Assembly (NCBI GenBank): GCA_963811055.1
Contig: CAWEPQ010000020.1
Location: forward strand, 496,001-560,000
Direction of reading: 5' to 3'
Source of the DNA: JACVRW01 sp963811055
Lineage (GTDB): Bacteria; Actinomycetota; Thermoleophilia; Solirubrobacterales; Thermoleophilaceae
Length of the DNA stretch: 64,000 bases
Shown here one piece after another: positions 52,856-59,898 of the stretch. The translations under genes were made by a program, and so were the position numbers. The notes under the pieces are model-generated. The model did not search any database and was not told the DNA's origin. It saw nothing but the letters and a program-made list of their open reading frames with translations. How positions within the stretch are numbered: the stretch's first letter is position 1; each line of letters opens with the position of its first letter.

Positions 52856-53739
52856 CAGGAGGAGGCCGGGGGCACGATCACCCGCAGGCAGCGTGGCTCG
52901 ACGGTCACGGTGGCCGGGGTGGTGCCGATCGGGTCGCCGTCGGCGTAGATCACGAAGGGGCGGTCCGAGCTCAGCTCGATCACCCGGCCGCGGAGCACGT
53001 GTGCGTGCGGCGAGTCGAGATGCGTGCCCTTGAACACCTTGGGCAGCCCGCGCAGGAACTCGAGCTTCGAGCTGTCCTCGGACATGAACACGTCCAGCTC
53101 GCCGTCGTCGAGCAGGGCGTGGGGGAGGAGGTACATGCCGCCGCCGTAGGCGCCCGAGTTGCCGACCGCCACGGAGTAGCCGGTCAGCTCGTGTGCCTCG
53201 CCGTCGACGGTCACCCCGAAGCGCGCCGGCTTCCAGGCGAGCAGGGCCCGGAGCGCCGCGTAGGCGTACACGGCGTCGCCCTTCACGAGCCGGGCCTCGT
53301 TCGCGATGCGGTTGGCGTCGGTGTCGAAGCCGAAGCTGGCGATGCCGAGGAAGGGCGTGCCGTCCACGTTGGCCACGTCCACCAGCCGCTCGCGCCCGGT
53401 CACGGCCGTCTCGACCGCCTCGGCCGGCTCCCTGGGCACTCCGAGCACGCGGGCCAGGTCGTTGCCCCGTCCCAGCGGGATCAGCGCGAGCGCGGTGTCA
53501 CGGTCCTTGAGCGCGCCGGCGAGCGGGCGCAGCAGGCCGTCACCTCCGAGCGCGGCCACCGTCTCGCCCTGCTCGGAGGCTCGCAGCGCCTCCTCGCCGG
53601 CGTGCTCCACGCTTCGCGTGGTCACGGTGCGGTGGCTTGCGCCCAGGCGGTCGAAGGCCTCGATCACGGAGGGCAGCGCCTTGAGCGCCCGCCCCCCGGC
53701 CGACGCCGGGTTCACGATCAGGGCGAAGCGGCGGCTCAC
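52855..53739 (-). CDS. Diacylglycerol kinase-family lipid kinase
   Basis: 294 residues from GTG 53739, overlapping the upstream amidotransferase stop by GTGA. NTP-binding elements are FALIVNPASAGGRALKALP and VAALGGDGLLRPLAGAL, where the usual GGDGTxxE reads GGDGLLRP. ALIPLGRGNDLARVLG, the later GYSVAVGNSGAYGGGMYLLPHALLDDGELDV and FVIYADGDPIGTTPATVTV are typical of the DagK/YegS/BmrU family. It probably phosphorylates diacylglycerol or another lipid. Its place upstream of murT suggests recycling of lipids in envelope synthesis, which is inference. Confidence 0.9.
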   Translation of the reverse strand: MSRRFALIVNPASAGGRALKALPSVIEAFDRLGASHRTVTTRSVEHAGEEALRASEQGETVAALGGDGLLRPLAGALKDRDTALALIPLGRGNDLARVLGVPREPAEAVETAVTGRERLVDVANVDGTPFLGIASFGFDTDANRIANEARLVKGDAVYAYAALRALLAWKPARFGVTVDGEAHELTGYSVAVGNSGAYGGGMYLLPHALLDDGELDVFMSEDSSKLEFLRGLPKVFKGTHLDSPHAHVLRGRVIELSSDRPFVIYADGDPIGTTPATVTVEPRCLRVIVPPASS

Positions 53740-54554
53740 TCGGCCGCCGCGGCTGCGGTCCTGGCCGCGCGCTCCGCGGCCATGGCGCCGCGCTCGGCGC
53801 CGCGCAGGTGTGCTCCCGCCTCGAGCTTCTGGATGTCCGCCACCGCCACCACCTCGTCGCCCACGAGCCGCTCGGCGTGCGGCTCCTCCACGTCGTCCGG
53901 GTCGAGCACGAGCAGCACGTCCTGCTGGACGGAGTGCCACGGGTCGTCGGTCACGCACTCCGAGGCCACCAGCAGGCGCCCGGGCTCGGCGCGCCAGTGC
54001 AGCTCGAAGATCCCCAGTCGGTAGGCATAGAGCCGCTCGCCATCCGAGAAGAGGAAGTTGAGGCCCGAGAACGCCGAGCGCTCGACCGTGCCGGTCACCG
54101 CACGGCGCAGCGAGCCCGCCGGATCGCCGGGGTCGTAGTCGCGCATCAGGAAGTTGAAGAAGTGCTCCGAGTCGGTGTCGCCCGCCGGGCGGGCGATCCC
54201 GGTCTCCAGGAGCCGCGGGTACTGGATGATCGTTCCGTTGTGGCAGTAGGAGTAGTTGCCGAGCACGAACGGGTGCGTGTTCTCGAGTGACAGCCCGCCC
54301 ATCGTGGCGCGGCGCACGTGAACGTTGAAGATCCGCCCCTGCGCCTCGGTGGCGTTGAGGAACTCCTGGTCGGCGAAGGCCGCCTGCGGGAAGCGCATCA
54401 GGTCCGGGTCGGCGCCGTCGGTGCGGCGGTACACGGCCATGCCCCAGCCGGAGTCGTGTTGCTCCGACTGGCGGATCATGGGGTTCTCCGACTCGAGCAG
54501 CTCGTGCCGGATCGAGACGGGCTCGGCGGAGACGCAGCCGAATACGCGGCACAT
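53736..54554 (-). CDS. Class II glutamine amidotransferase (YafJ/EgtC-like)
   Basis: 272 residues. The nucleophile is Cys2 (MCRVFGCVSAEP), exposed after removal of Met1, as in Ntn-type amidotransferases. Other glutaminase features are SGWGMAVYRR, HVRRATMGGLSLENTHPF and YCHNGTI, then GDTDSEHFFNFL. There is no synthase domain, so it needs a partner or acts as a hydrolase such as EgtC. It heads the five-gene coupled operon ending with gatD. The start ATG 54554 has a TAGGAT -10 box 8 nt upstream and no Shine-Dalgarno site. Confidence 0.88.
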   Translation of the reverse strand: MCRVFGCVSAEPVSIRHELLESENPMIRQSEQHDSGWGMAVYRRTDGADPDLMRFPQAAFADQEFLNATEAQGRIFNVHVRRATMGGLSLENTHPFVLGNYSYCHNGTIIQYPRLLETGIARPAGDTDSEHFFNFLMRDYDPGDPAGSLRRAVTGTVERSAFSGLNFLFSDGERLYAYRLGIFELHWRAEPGRLLVASECVTDDPWHSVQQDVLLVLDPDDVEEPHAERLVGDEVVAVADIQKLEAGAHLRGAERGAMAAERAARTAAAAAE

Positions 54555-54562
54555 GCGGGCAG

Positions 54563-54568
54563 ATCCTA
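54563..54568 (-). promoter_or_regulatory. -10 element of the amidotransferase-kinase-murT-MTase-gatD operon
   Basis: On the minus strand TAGGAT ends 8 nt before the ATG at 54554, giving a leaderless arrangement for the five-gene operon. Confidence 0.55.
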
Positions 54569-54624
54569 CCGGGGCGAACCCCGCGCGCCGGGCGCTTTCA
54601 GCTCCAAACGGAACTGGAGGCGAG

Positions 54625-55118
54625 ATGGTGGAGCCGCAACGGATCTGGTGGGCGCGCCCGCGCAAGCTGTGCGCGCTCGAGCGACCGGGAGGAGGGGGGA
54701 GGAGCCACCGCCCGGAGCGCCGGGCGGGGGAGATCGAGTACCTGAAGAGCCGCGGCGTGCGCCTGGTGGTGTCGGTCATGCGCACGCGGCACAACCTCGC
54801 GGCGTACGAGGAGGCAGGGCTCGAGTGGCGCCACGTGCCCGTGGCCACGCCGGAGGACGCTCCCGCGGCTCTCGAGGAGCTCCTGGCCCTGCTGCGGCGC
54901 GAGCTCCGGAAGCGAGGAGCGGTGGCCGTGCACGGCGATCGCCGGACGGAGTTCGTGAGCGCCGCTATGCGCGGCCCACCTGCACGAGGCGCGCGGGCAG
55001 GAAGCGGCGGTGGCGCTGGCGGCGGCCGCGGGGGCAGGACTCCAGGCGGGCGCCGACGCGTGCGAGCTCGTGGGCGTCGACCCGCCCGAGCTCGAGCGGC
55101 TGCTCAGCGCAGGATGAG
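54625..55118 (+). CDS. Dual-specificity-phosphatase-like protein lacking the catalytic cysteine (frameshift)
   Basis: About 164 residues. It reads WWARPRKLCALERPGGGGRSHRPERRAGEIEYLKSRGVRLVVSVMRTRHNLAAYEEAGLEWRHVPV-type sequence. The pattern of a DSP/CDKN3-like fold then leads to VAVHGDRRTEFVSAA where active members have HCxxGxxR. No Cys is present in that loop. One extra base at 54974-54976 (CCC) must be removed to continue as HLHEARGQEAAVALAAAAGAGLQAGAD and GVDPPELERLLSAG. GGAGG lies 4 nt before ATG 54625. The end overlaps the convergent HAD gene by 15 nt. Confidence 0.65.
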
Positions 55119-55898
55119 CGCGGCCAGCGTGTCCGCCACCGCCACCGGCTGCGGGTCGGCGCCGTTCGCGTCGGCCTCGGTCTGGCCGCCGGTCTTGACC
55201 AGAGCGGCGTCGAGGTCGGCGCCGGCCGCGGCCGCCAGGTCGGAGTCCACCCGGTCGCCCACCACGAGCGTCCTGCCGTCGCCCAGACGGTCGAGGGCCG
55301 TCAGCAGCAGCTGCGGGTTCGGCTTCCCCACGATCTCGGCCTTGCTCTCGCTCGCGACCTCCACCGCGGCGAGCAGCGCACCGGTGCCGGGCCACATGCC
55401 GTCGGGCTGGGGGTAGGTGGGGTCGCGCCCGCTCGCGATGAACGCGGCCCCGCGGCGAACGGCGAGGCTCGCGTTGCGCAGATCGTCGTAAACGAAGTCC
55501 TCGGTGCCGGCGATCACCACGACCTCGGCGCGTGAAGCGAGGTCGGTCCCGTTGAGGACGCGCAGACCGGCGTCGGCCACGTGCTTCTTGAAGGCCGGGG
55601 TGCCGATCACAAAGGCGGTGCGCCCGGGCCTCGTCTCGGCCAGCAGATGCTGGGTGGCCCCGCCCACGGTCACCACGTCGCGCAGCGAGGCCTGCACGCC
55701 GATGCCCCACAGGCGGGTCACGTAGTCCTCGGTGGCGGCGCGCGGGTCGTTGGTGGCGAAAGCCACGCCCTTGCCGGCGTCGCGGAGGGCCTGGAGCGCC
55801 TCCTGGACGCCCTCCGTCGGCTCGTCGCCCACCCATACGCAGCCGTCCAGATCGAGGATGAACTGGTCGTATCCGGCGGCGAGTGGGCTCAGGGGCAC
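55104..55898 (-). CDS. HAD-superfamily IIA hydrolase (NagD-like)
   Basis: 264 residues from GTG 55898. HAD motif I is FILDLDGCVWVGD, the subclass IIA cap is in the middle, motif II-like Ser/Thr-Asn is in VAFATNDPRAATEDY, the Lys is in EIVGKPNPQLL and motif III is TLVVGDRVDSDLAAAAGADLDAALV. NagD-type phosphatases act on sugar phosphates or nucleotides. The start lies 18 bases from the divergent PPIase gene. The stop overlaps the convergent phosphatase-like gene. Confidence 0.9.
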   Translation of the reverse strand: MPLSPLAAGYDQFILDLDGCVWVGDEPTEGVQEALQALRDAGKGVAFATNDPRAATEDYVTRLWGIGVQASLRDVVTVGGATQHLLAETRPGRTAFVIGTPAFKKHVADAGLRVLNGTDLASRAEVVVIAGTEDFVYDDLRNASLAVRRGAAFIASGRDPTYPQPDGMWPGTGALLAAVEVASESKAEIVGKPNPQLLLTALDRLGDGRTLVVGDRVDSDLAAAAGADLDAALVKTGGQTEADANGADPQPVAVADTLAALILR

Positions 55899-55903
55899 GT
55901 CGC

Positions 55904-55910
55904 TAGCCTA
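55904..55910. promoter_or_regulatory. Overlapping divergent -10 boxes for the PPIase (+) and HAD (-) genes
   Basis: The 7-mer TAGCCTA reads TAGCCT on the plus strand (7 nt before ATG 55917) and TAGGCT on the minus strand (6 nt before GTG 55898). Both genes lack a Shine-Dalgarno sequence. The whole gap between the two start codons is 18 bp. Confidence 0.6.
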
Positions 55911-55916
55911 CGGCCG

Positions 55917-56605
55917 ATGCCGCGCCTGCTCTCGCTGCTCCTGTGCGCCCTCGCGCTCCTGGCGGTCGCCTGCGGCGACGACGACAACGAGAAGGCGGCC
56001 TCCTCGACGCCGGCCGCGGCCGAGCCGGAGCCGTCCGGGGAGTGCCCCGACGTGGACCAGCCGGCGCCCCGCGAGGACGGCGGCGCGCAGCCGTCCCGAC
56101 GGCCAAGCTCGACCCCGACAAGACGCTACCGCCTTGATCCTCGACACCAGCTGCGGGAAGATCGACATCCGCCTCGACCAGCGCACCTCTCCGCGCACCG
56201 CGGCGTCGGTGGTCTCGCCTGGCACGCGCGGGCTTCTTCGACGGCACCGTGTTCCACCGGATCGTGCCCGGCTTCGTGATCCAGGGCGGCGACCCCACCG
56301 GCAGCGGCATGGGCGGCCCCGGCTACAGCACGAGGGACAAGCCCCCGGCGGATACGACCTACCTGAAGGGAACGGTGGCGATGGCCAAGACCGAGGCAGA
56401 GCCGGCCGGCACGTCCGGCAGCCAGTTCTACATCGTCACCGGAGCCGACGCCGGGCTGCCGCCCGACTACGCGGTGCTCGGGAAGGTCGTCGGCGGGCTC
56501 GACGTGGCCGAGAAGATCGGGCAGCTCGGCGACCCGGCCAGCGGCGGCGCCGGCACGCCGCTCAAGCCCGTCGTGATCGAGAAGGCGAGCGTCAGTGGCG
56601 ACTGA
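55917..56605 (+). CDS. Cyclophilin-type peptidyl-prolyl isomerase lipoprotein (three indels)
   Basis: Extracytoplasmic foldase of about 228 residues. The lipoprotein signal MPRLLSLLLCALALLAVACGDDDN carries the lipobox Cys at about 19. After an acidic linker the frame breaks at about 56094 (TAKLDPDKT) and again at about 56124 (TALILDTSCGKIDIRLDQRTSPRTAASVV). A third break is at about 56221 (FFDGTVFHRIVPGFVIQGGDPTGSGMGGPGYS). The active-site Arg in FHRIVPGF and SGSQFYIVTGAD, with LGKVVGGLDVAEKI, identify a cyclophilin. The breaks are presumably errors. It is coupled to the thioredoxin gene. Confidence 0.85.
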
Positions 56606-57343
56606 GACGCCCATCCACGACGTCGACGAGGCGACCTTCGAGACCGAGGTGCTCGAGCGCTCCAAGACGGTCCCCGTGGTCGTGGACTTCTGGGCCGACT
56701 GGTGCGGCCCGTGCAAGCAGCTCACCCCGGTGCTCGAGCGAGCCACCGCGGACCGCGAACGGCAAGGTGGAGCTCGCGAAGATCGACGTGGACGCCAACC
56801 AGCAGCTCGCGGCGGCCTTCGGCGTGCAGGGCATTCCGGCGGTCAAGGCCTTCCGGGACGGCAAGGTGGCGTCGGAGTTCACCGGCGCGGTGCCGCCGGC
56901 CGAGGTGGAGCGCTTCTTCGACGCGCTGGTGCCCTCGGAGGCCGACGAGCTGGTGGCCGCGGGGGACGAGGACTCCCTGCGCCGCGCGCTCGAAGCCGAT
57001 CCCCGCCACCCCACGGCGCGCGCCGAGCTGGCCCGGCATGCTGATCCAGCGCGGAGAGACCGGCGAGGCGCTGGAGCTGCTGGGCGAGACCGCGGGAGAC
57101 TTCGTGGCCGACGGGCTGGCCGCCAGGGCGCGCCTGGCGGACGACGAGGCGCTTGCACCGGCGTTCGAGGCCTGGGACCGCGGTGACTACCGAGAGGCGC
57201 TGGAGCGCTTCCAGGAGGCGCTGGCGGACCTCGAGCGCCGCGACGACGTGCGACGCATGATGGTCGCGATCTTCACCGAGCTGGGTCCTCAGGATCCGCT
57301 GGCGAGCGAGTACCGGCGCCGGCTGGCGACCGCGCTCAACTGA
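56595..57343 (+). CDS. Thioredoxin-TPR protein, YbbN/CnoX-like (two frameshifts)
   Basis: About 248 residues. The N-terminal thioredoxin domain has VVVDFWADWCGPCKQLTPVLE (active site WCGPC). After one extra base at about 56757 come GKVELAKIDVDANQQLAAAFGVQGIPAVKAFRDGKV and the cis-Pro. The C-terminal TPR part (LRRALEADPRHPTARAELAR) needs one more correction at about 57034-57037 to continue MLIQRGETGEALELLGE and RRDDVRRMMVAIFTELGPQDPLASEYRRRL. YbbN/CnoX proteins are oxidative-stress co-chaperones. GTG 56595 overlaps the PPIase stop. Confidence 0.88.
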
Positions 57344-57943
57344 GGCCGCGGGCGGCGCGCGCACGCGCCTGCCGGCGTCTGCCCGAGGAAGATCAGCGCA
57401 CCCAGCGACCAGCAGCAGCAGCAGGAAGCCGAAGAAGATGGCGCTGCCGGTGCCGATCCCGCCGAACGGGAGCGCCAGGAGCTTGACGATCCCGAAGCCG
57501 AGCGCCAGCAGGACGATCACGGCGACCACCAGCAGCACGATTCCCCGGATGCGGGGCACGATCCCGGCGCTGGCGGGCGGGGCCACCAGGCCCATCAGCC
57601 GGAGCAGGAGCAGCTGCCGCGAGGAGGGCGCCTCCTGGCCGAGCTTCTCCATGGCCGCCTTGAGGTCGTCGGGCCGGCGCTCGGCCAGCGCCAGGGACGC
57701 CTTCATCATCTGGCGCAGTGCCGGGCGCTCCTGCGGATGGCAGCCTGCCAGCGCCTCGTTGAAGTAGGCGCGAGCCGCCTTGACGTCGTAGCGCTCGGCT
57801 GCCCGGGCTCCCAGGATGGCCTTGGCGGCCACCCTGTGCTTGGACTCCGAGATCAGCTGCTCGTCGGTGCGCTGCTCGAGCTGCGGGATCGCGGAGAGCG
57901 CTCCGACCTGCATCTGCATCTTGACCTGCTTCGGCTTGGCCAC
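57336..57943 (-). CDS. TPR-like membrane protein of unknown function (two frameshifts near the end)
   Basis: About 200 residues from GTG 57943. The N-terminal 120 residues are helical and TPR-like (ESKHRVAAKAILGARAAERYDVKAARAYFNEALAGCHPQERPALRQ and SLALAERRPDDLKAAMEKLG, read in pieces). Two hydrophobic helices follow (GIVLLVVAVIVLLALGFGIV and AIFFGFLLLLLVAGALIFLG). One extra base at about 57411 and one at about 57376 must be removed to reach a natural end ARAARGLS. I know no function. It is convergent with the thioredoxin gene and overlaps it by 8 nt. Confidence 0.65.
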
Positions 57944-57986
57944 GGTCGGGAGAGTCTGCCAGACGGCGGCGCGGACTCAGCCCGGC

Positions 57987-58301
57987 TCAGTCTTCGTCGG
58001 GGCGCTCGGTGGAGCGGACCTCGTCGGCCTCCGCGTGCTCCGCCGTCTCCCGATCGGTCTCCACCTCGGGTGTGAAGGCGTCGCGTGTCGGACTCGGCCC
58101 CTGGTCGCCGTGCTCGGCATGCTCGCGGAGCTCTTCCTCCGCCAGTTCGAAGCCCTCGGACACGCCGCCGCCGGCTTCCTCGACCGGCCGCCGCGCCGGA
58201 TCCTCGTTCTCGGGGGCGCGGCCGCCGATGGCGCCCGCCTCGGCTGCCGCCGCGTCGGTCTCGCGCTCGATGTCTGTCTCCAGTGGATCTCGTTCGGTCA
58301 T
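57987..58301 (-). CDS. Small acidic protein of unknown function
   Basis: 104 residues, very rich in Glu, Asp and Ala. It starts MTERDPLETDIERETDAAAAE and contains GVSEGFELAEEELREHAEHGDQG, a segment I recall from a family of short conserved actinobacterial proteins without an assigned role. It has no cysteine, no membrane helix and no signal peptide, and is probably disordered outside the GFELAEEEL helix. It is divergent from the small membrane protein at 58355. Confidence 0.6.
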   Translation of the reverse strand: MTERDPLETDIERETDAAAAEAGAIGGRAPENEDPARRPVEEAGGGVSEGFELAEEELREHAEHGDQGPSPTRDAFTPEVETDRETAEHAEADEVRSTERPDED

Positions 58302-58354
58302 GGGCTTTCTACTTGCCGGTTTGCGATGTCCCCAAACCGGGGTATGTGCGACCC

Positions 58355-58597
58355 ATGACAATCGCCGCCATAGTCGCAGTCTGCATCGTGCTCCTCGTGC
58401 TCGGCTTCCTGCTCCCACGGCTTTCGAGAGGTCCGCAGCGCGGAGTGGACCGCACCCTGGGTGTGGGGCAGAGGGCCGGAGGCAAGGCTCCGGGTCCGAT
58501 CGGGCGCCTGATCTCGAAGTCCTTCGGGACGTCCCGCAAGGCCACGAACAAGAGCGCCTCCACGGGCAGGCGCGGCCGCGGCAAGCTGCCGCTCTAG
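58355..58597 (+). CDS. Small membrane protein with basic tail
   Basis: 80 residues: one N-terminal transmembrane helix (IAAIVAVCIVLLVLGFLLPRL) and a strongly basic, Gly/Lys/Arg-rich cytoplasmic tail (KATNKSASTGRRGRGKLPL). The topology is probably N-out with the tail inside. Function unknown. Its TAG stop shares CTAG with the stop of the convergent DivIVA-like gene. The context of small envelope genes next to a DivIVA-like protein hints at a role at the membrane, without proof. Confidence 0.6.
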   Translation: MTIAAIVAVCIVLLVLGFLLPRLSRGPQRGVDRTLGVGQRAGGKAPGPIGRLISKSFGTSRKATNKSASTGRRGRGKLPL

Positions 58598-59181
58598 ACC
58601 GGCGGCCTGGTGACCGCGGCGTCGAGCTCCGGCGCGTTCTGCGGGTCCTGCGGCTCCTGGCTGGGCTCGGGGGGCGTCAGCGCCGCGGCCATGGCCTCCG
58701 GCGGCGTGAGCCGCTCGACGGCGTCCTCGGCGGTGGCGAGCACCTCGTCCGCGAGGCGCCGCACCTCCTCGAGAAGGTGCTGGCGCTCGGCCCAAAGCTT
58801 GCGCGTGTCCACGGCCACCTGCTCGGCGTACTTCTCGGCCTCTGCCTTGAGGATCTCCGCCTCGCGCTCGGCGCGCTGTAGGCGCCCCTCGGCCTGGGCA
58901 CGTGAGCGCGCGGCCAGCTCGTCCGCCGTCTCGTTCGCGCTCTGGAGGATCCCCGCGGTCTGCTCGCCGACCTCGTCGAGCGCGCGGTGCACGACCTTCT
59001 CCCGCAGCTGCCGGCCCTCGAGCTCGTCGACCAGCTCCGTCAGCTCCGCGATGAAGTCATCGACCGCCCGGCGGTCATAGCCGCGCACGGCCAGCGGGAA
59101 CTCGGCCTCACGTACGCGCTCGCCGGCGCTGCCGCGTGGGGACAGGTGCTGAGTGGTCTCTTGATCCGGTGAGATGCTCAT
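58594..59181 (-). CDS. DivIVA-domain coiled-coil protein
   Basis: 195 residues from ATG 59181 (MSISPDQETTQ). After a short leader the DivIVA-type motif EFPLAVRGYDRRAVDDFIAEL is clear. A long coiled coil follows (LREKVVHRALDEVGEQTAGIL through EAEILKAEAEKYAEQVAVDTRKLWAERQHLLEEVRRLADEV). The C-terminus is Pro/Gln-rich. DivIVA/Wag31 proteins bind curved membrane and organise polar growth or septa in actinobacteria. This one is short, so it may be an accessory DivIVA-like protein rather than the main Wag31. Confidence 0.8.
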   Translation of the reverse strand: MSISPDQETTQHLSPRGSAGERVREAEFPLAVRGYDRRAVDDFIAELTELVDELEGRQLREKVVHRALDEVGEQTAGILQSANETADELAARSRAQAEGRLQRAEREAEILKAEAEKYAEQVAVDTRKLWAERQHLLEEVRRLADEVLATAEDAVERLTPPEAMAAALTPPEPSQEPQDPQNAPELDAAVTRPPV

Positions 59182-59277
59182 AGGTCCAGGGGAGTATGCC
59201 CAGTGGAACGGCGGCTTCAACTGCCTGCAAGACCAACGCTCGATAACGAAGGTTATGGAAACTCACAGACGTTTTCG

Positions 59278-59283
59278 TAGGAT
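59278..59283 (+). promoter_or_regulatory. -10 element of pdxH
   Basis: TAGGAT lies 9 nt before the GTG at 59293 and only 3 nt before the GTG at 59287. The spacing used elsewhere in this window (6-10 nt) favours 59293 as the leaderless start. Confidence 0.5.
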
Positions 59284-59292
59284 CACGTGACC

Positions 59293-59889
59293 GTGCCGCT
59301 CCAGGCGAGCGATCTGGCCGCCGATCCCCTCGCCCAGTTCGATCGCTGGTTCGAGCACGCCCGCGCAGCCGGAATCGCCCTGCCAGAGGCCGTTGCGCTG
59401 GCCACGGCGACGCCGGACGGCCTCCCGTCGGCGCGGATGGTCCTCCTCAAGGCCTTCGACGAGCGCGGTTTCGCGTTCTTCACAAGCCTCGAGAGCCGCA
59501 AGGCCGCGGAACTCGAGTCGAACCCCCGCGCCGCCCTCCTCTTCCACTGGAAGGAGCTCAATCGCCAGGTGCGCGTCGAGGGCGCCATAACGGCTGTAAA
59601 CCGGGTCGAGGTCGAGGAATACGCACGCAAACGGTCGCGCGAGAGCCAGTTGAGCGCTCTTGCCTCGCCGCAGAGCCATCCGGTGGACGATCGCGAGTGG
59701 CTCGAGCGGCGGGTGGCCGACCTGGCGCTGCGGAACCCCGGCGAGGTCCCCGTATCCGAGTCCTGGGGCGGCTTTCGCGTGATTCCCTCTGCCTACGAGT
59801 TCTGGCAGAGCGGAGCCAATCGGCTCCACGACCGCTTTCGCTACCTGCCGGCGGACGGCGGCTGGGCGATCGAGCGGCTGGGCCCCTAG
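59293..59889 (+). CDS. pdxH: Pyridoxamine 5'-phosphate oxidase
   Basis: FMN enzyme making pyridoxal 5'-phosphate, about 198 residues. Typical segments: DPLAQFDRWFEHARAAGI, PSARMVLLKAFDERGFAFFTSLESRKAAELESNP (FMN and substrate residues), AALLFHWKELNRQVRVEG, YARKRSRESQLSALASPQS and the C-terminal PSAYEFWQSGANRLHDRFRY. The start could be GTG 59287 or 59293; the promoter spacing favours 59293. It supplies the PLP cofactor used by DapL in this window among others. Confidence 0.94.
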   Translation: MPLQASDLAADPLAQFDRWFEHARAAGIALPEAVALATATPDGLPSARMVLLKAFDERGFAFFTSLESRKAAELESNPRAALLFHWKELNRQVRVEGAITAVNRVEVEEYARKRSRESQLSALASPQSHPVDDREWLERRVADLALRNPGEVPVSESWGGFRVIPSAYEFWQSGANRLHDRFRYLPADGGWAIERLGP

Positions 59890-59898
59890 CGGCGAGGG

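Noticed and set aside
750..57412. Programmed ribosomal frameshifting as the explanation for the many broken frames
   Set aside because: The breaks occur in unrelated housekeeping genes, at different positions within the genes, mostly in C or G runs, with no slippery heptamers plus stimulatory structures, and they cluster in three zones of the sequence. Sequencing or assembly error explains them better.
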